Shown one piece after another: positions 61,332-64,000 of a stretch of DNA of 64,000 bases (the first letter of the stretch is position 1; every line of letters starts with the position of its first letter). Below the pieces are notes generated by a model. It worked only from the letters and a program-made list of their open reading frames with translations, had not been told where the DNA came from and searched no databases. Origin of the DNA: Pectinatus haikarae. Lineage in GTDB: Bacteria > Bacillota > Negativicutes > Selenomonadales > Selenomonadaceae. The stretch spans positions 527,164 through 591,163 of the forward strand of contig NZ_WIQM01000008.1 in NCBI RefSeq assembly GCF_015732185.1, in the 5' to 3' direction. The translations under genes and the position numbers were made by a program.

Positions 61332-62219
61332 ATGATCAGTCTTGAACAGATACGATATTTTTTGGAAATAGTCCGCTGCGGCAGTCTGAATAAGGCATCC
61401 GAACAGCTTTATATTTCACAGCCTTCTCTTTCAAAACAGCTGCAGCAGCTGGAGAAAAAACTGGGCTGTGAGCTGCTCAATCGCAGCTATGACGGCGTAG
61501 AGCCCACACCGCAGGGAAAGTTTCTTTATGAGCGAATGAGCGGCGTGCTGGATGAATTTGACAGGGTAATCGGACAGGTGCAGCATTTAAAAAAAATGAA
61601 CCAGGTGCACATCGGAGGACTTGCCAATCTTGTGACATACTTTCTTCCTCAGTATATGGATAATCTGCGGGCAGGCGGACATAATCAGGTTATTGTTGAT
61701 ACTTGTCTTTCTAACCGGGAGCTTGTCGATGGAGTCGAAAACGGCAAATTCGATATAGTTCTGCTTTCCAATGCAGAACCGCAGCAAAACATCGCCGTAA
61801 TACCGCTCATGACAGAACCGCTCTGTGCGGTATTCCCTGTGACTCATCCTTTATACCACCAGAAAAGTATCAGCTTCATGGATATCATCGCACACGAAAA
61901 GCTGGTGCTTTACAAGGATCCCTGCACTATCCGCGCTTCTATCCGCAAACAGTGTAACCGCATGAAAATCACGCCCAATATTGTGATGGAGCTGGATCTG
62001 ACAGAATCGCTCCTGGGGTACGTAAGCCGCGGAAAGGGAATAACACTGCTGCCTTCAATTGTAGCAAAGGGAATCCAGAATCCCTCCATCGCTGCGCGTG
62101 AAATCAGTCGTATTCCGGTCTACCGGGAGATTTCCGTTGCCATGCGAAAAGAAAATGTGCCGGTTTATCTTCCAATGTTTTCAAAAGATACTACGAGTGT
62201 AAACTGGAAAAAAAGCTGA
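61332..62219 (+). CDS. LysR-family transcriptional regulator
   Basis: 295 residues. HTH with LNKASEQLYISQPSLSKQLQQLEKKLGCELLNRS at about 19-52, then an effector domain including GGLANLVTYFLPQYMDNL. Divergent from the flavin reductase gene. AAGGAG precedes the ATG by eight bases. Second LysR gene in the window, only distantly similar to the first. Confidence 0.88.
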   Translation: MISLEQIRYFLEIVRCGSLNKASEQLYISQPSLSKQLQQLEKKLGCELLNRSYDGVEPTPQGKFLYERMSGVLDEFDRVIGQVQHLKKMNQVHIGGLANLVTYFLPQYMDNLRAGGHNQVIVDTCLSNRELVDGVENGKFDIVLLSNAEPQQNIAVIPLMTEPLCAVFPVTHPLYHQKSISFMDIIAHEKLVLYKDPCTIRASIRKQCNRMKITPNIVMELDLTESLLGYVSRGKGITLLPSIVAKGIQNPSIAAREISRIPVYREISVAMRKENVPVYLPMFSKDTTSVNWKKS

Positions 62220-62647
62220 CGAATATCTCCTGAACAGTATTGTAATTTCATTATTTTTTATTTATGTATACTTTTGTTTTGCAAAATCAAATAGAAAAAA
62301 TTTCAAAATATATTAATATATTAGAATATATGCCTCGATTGTTAATAAAAACGTTAAAATTATACTATAAATAACGAATTGAAAAGATTATACAAAAAGT
62401 TTAATGTTAAATATTTGTTATAAAGCTGTTATTTTTTTTAAAAGGGATCTATAATATTTCTAAAATAATGTATAAGAAGCCTTGGCTTGGATAATTGAAA
62501 AACATCAATTATCCAAATTGTCATATTTTCGGTGAACAAAAATTTATTCTGAATGAAACTCACCGCAATGTATGTTTTTACCATAGCATGTGAAGCTGTT
62601 GATGACCAGATTTTACCAAAGTTAATTTTCAGGGAAGGAATCATATA
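62220..62647. other. Intergenic region upstream of chemotaxis receptor
   Basis: 428 bp, very AT-rich. A 12-bp perfect hairpin TTGGATAATTGA/TCAATTATCCAA lies at 62487-62516 without a T-run. No sigma-28-type promoter was evident. Confidence 0.5.
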
Positions 62648-64000
62648 GTGAATATGGAAAATATGAAGATCCGGTATAAAATTATAGCAGGCTATCTGCT
62701 TATTGCTCTTGTTTTTATAGTTTTGTGCGTGTGTGCAATTTACGGCTTAACTCATGTGCGAGATCAATACAATAAAATTGCGGAGGAATCTGATATTACA
62801 ATTATTTCGTTAAAAGAAATCGAATTTTATTTTAGCGGACAGGCAAATGACGAAAGAGGGGCGCTTTTAACCGGGAGTCCCGAATTTCGCGGAGAAATTC
62901 AGGAAAAAGCCAGTAAAGTCAAGGGAAATATAGGAAAGATACAACCTTTCATGGAATCTGCAGAGGAAAGGGAACTTCTGCAGCATATAGAAGAAACGCA
63001 TGATGCGTTTACCAAAATAAATATTCAGGTACTGGATCTTGTGGATAAAGGAAATACAGCTGCAGCAAGGGAGTTATCTTTTTCTCAGGGGCGTGACATG
63101 CGCAAGCAGCTGACCACCTCATTCGATAAGCTCGTACAGGAGGAGCAGAAAAAAAATGAATCTATCCGTCAGAATGCCCATGTTTTTATGCAATGGTTTC
63201 TATGGACAGCAGTGGCGGCAAGCTGTGCAATGGCCGTGGTTTGTATTGTCCTGGGGATATTGCAGGCTAAGCATATACTGGCTCCCATTGAGGCAATGAC
63301 TCAGGAAATGAAAAGTGGCAGCATCAAAGCATCTGGGCATAAGGGAAGTGGTGAGATCGGCAACCTGCTTGATGCTTTTTACAATTTGGGTTTAAAATTG
63401 AAAAACATGGTTTCCGGTATACAAGGGGCATCCGAACAGGTTGCAGCTTCGGCCGAACAACTCACTGCAAATGTTGAGCAATCGTCTGATACCATGAACA
63501 GGGTAGAGGCTTCTGCAGCTCAGGTAGCCATTGCAGTAAATCGTCAAAAGCAGGAAATCAGTGTTGTGGAAAAAAGCATTAATCAAATGTCCCAAAATAT
63601 GGATATTGCCGTGAAAAATACCGAAGAATCGACAAAATGTGTTAATGCTGCGCTTAAGGCAGTTGACGCCGGAAAAGAATCTATTAAGGGAGCCATGGCA
63701 CATATGGAGCTGATAAAATCGATAACAGAAGAGTCAGCATCATCAATTGCAGGATTGAACAAACAGTCTGACTCTATAGGACAAATTGTTGATGTCATTG
63801 CGGGAATTGCTGGGCAAACGAATCTCCTGGCACTCAATGCTGCCATTGAAGCTGCCAGGGCAGGCGAGCATGGCAAGGGGTTTGCGGTGGTGGCGGAAGA
63901 AGTCAGAAAGCTTGCCGAACAATCACAGCTGTCTGCTGCCCAAATTACAGAACTCATTACAGCAATGCAGGACGAAACTCAAAAGGTCGTTGAAAATATA
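62648..64000 (+). CDS. Methyl-accepting chemotaxis protein (3' end outside window)
   Basis: Transmembrane chemoreceptor; 451 codons visible without a stop. An N-terminal membrane helix (about 13-36) precedes a helical periplasmic-type sensor (four-helix-bundle pattern, about 37-180, with [17 protein letters not shown]), a second helix (about 181-207), a HAMP region and a cytoplasmic coiled coil with the signalling-tip core [20 protein letters not shown] and [18 protein letters not shown]. Start GTG at 62648 follows AAGGAA by eight bases; an ATG two codons later is possible. Ligand unknown. Confidence 0.92.
   Translation, partial: MNMENMKIRYKIIAGYLLIALVFIVLCVCAIYGLTHVRDQYNKIAEESDITIISLKEIEFYFSGQANDERGALLTGSPEFRGEIQEKASKVKGNIGKIQPFMESAEERELLQHIEETHDAFTKINIQVLDLVDKGNTAAARELSFSQGRDMRKQLTTSFDKLVQEEQKKNESIRQNAHVFMQWFLWTAVAASCAMAVVCIVLGILQAKHILAPIEAMTQEMKSGSIKASGHKGSGEIGNLLDAFYNLGLKLKNMVSGIQGASEQVAASAEQLTANVEQSSDTMNRVEASAAQVAIAVNRQKQEISVVEKSINQMSQNMDIAVKNTEESTKCVNAALKAVDAGKESIKGAMAHMELIKSITEESASSIAGLNKQSDSIGQIVDVIAGIAGQTNLLALNAAIEAARAGEHGKGFAVVAEEVRKLAEQSQLSAAQITELITAMQDETQKVVENI

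Noticed and set aside
1..64000. CRISPR arrays, prophage genes, defence systems
   Set aside because: No regularly spaced repeats, phage structural genes, nucleases or toxin-antitoxin pairs could be supported anywhere in the window.

Overview
The window is a chromosomal segment of an AT-rich, low-GC Firmicute. Gene content and order suggest a strictly anaerobic member of the Negativicutes or a close relative; this is an inference, and no rRNA is present to settle it. Pointers are the yybS-gdpP-rplI-lon-dnaB run, the walJ-htrA-rlmH run, an Etf-coupled lactate dehydrogenase, and many consensus sigma-A-type promoters (TTGACA/TATAAT) with intrinsic terminators. The gene set is mostly housekeeping up to about 41 kb and increasingly accessory after that.

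Layout. 0-5 kb: end of a TauE/SafE permease, tRNA-Pro, a HAD hydrolase and lysA in one operon, an LCP cell-wall protein, and tRNAs Glu-Val-Asp-Phe. 5-9.4 kb: purB and purA separated by a structured spacer, two tandem YcxB-like membrane proteins, and a beta-carbonic anhydrase. 9.4-12.8 kb: lctD-etfA-etfB, an electron-bifurcating-type lactate dehydrogenase. 13-20 kb: yybS, gdpP, rplI, a LonB/LonC-type protease and dnaB, followed by a candidate small RNA. 20-23 kb: a DeoR regulator with a cysteine-less EIIB-like protein, a DUF554 membrane protein with an abnormal start, and a C_GCAxxG_C_C protein. 23-29 kb: a fused purL, then a T-box leader (probable alanine specifier) driving alaR-alaT. 29-32 kb: panC-panD-panS with a small hydrophobic ORF and an embedded terminator in the leader. 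32-38.7 kb: a DASS transporter, a cold-shock gene with a terminator-like leader hairpin, walJ-htrA-rlmH, a small unknown gene, tadA, and usp.

38.7-49 kb is a hexuronate/ketodeoxyuronate catabolic island. KduI and KduD convert 5-keto-4-deoxyuronate to 2-keto-3-deoxygluconate (KDG), KdgT and an ExuT-like MFS protein import substrates, KdgK phosphorylates KDG, and a KDPG aldolase fused to a VOC-like domain cleaves it to pyruvate and glyceraldehyde-3-phosphate. Two FadR/GntR paralogues lie inside the island. At least five near-identical palindromes centred on CATCNGATG sit on its promoters, so the island looks like one regulon.

49-64 kb is more mosaic: an aldehyde dehydrogenase, a DUF2939-like protein, an alpha/beta hydrolase, two tRNA-Ala genes behind a palindromic promoter, a LysR regulator divergent from an Asp/Glu racemase whose 3' end runs into a decayed IS256-family transposase, deoC with a 46-bp operator and a divergent GntR/UTRA regulator, an MFS transporter, a DoxX remnant, an SDR protein lacking the catalytic Tyr/Lys, a flavin reductase divergent from a LysR gene, and a chemotaxis receptor running off the right edge. 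No CRISPR array, prophage or complete insertion sequence was seen.
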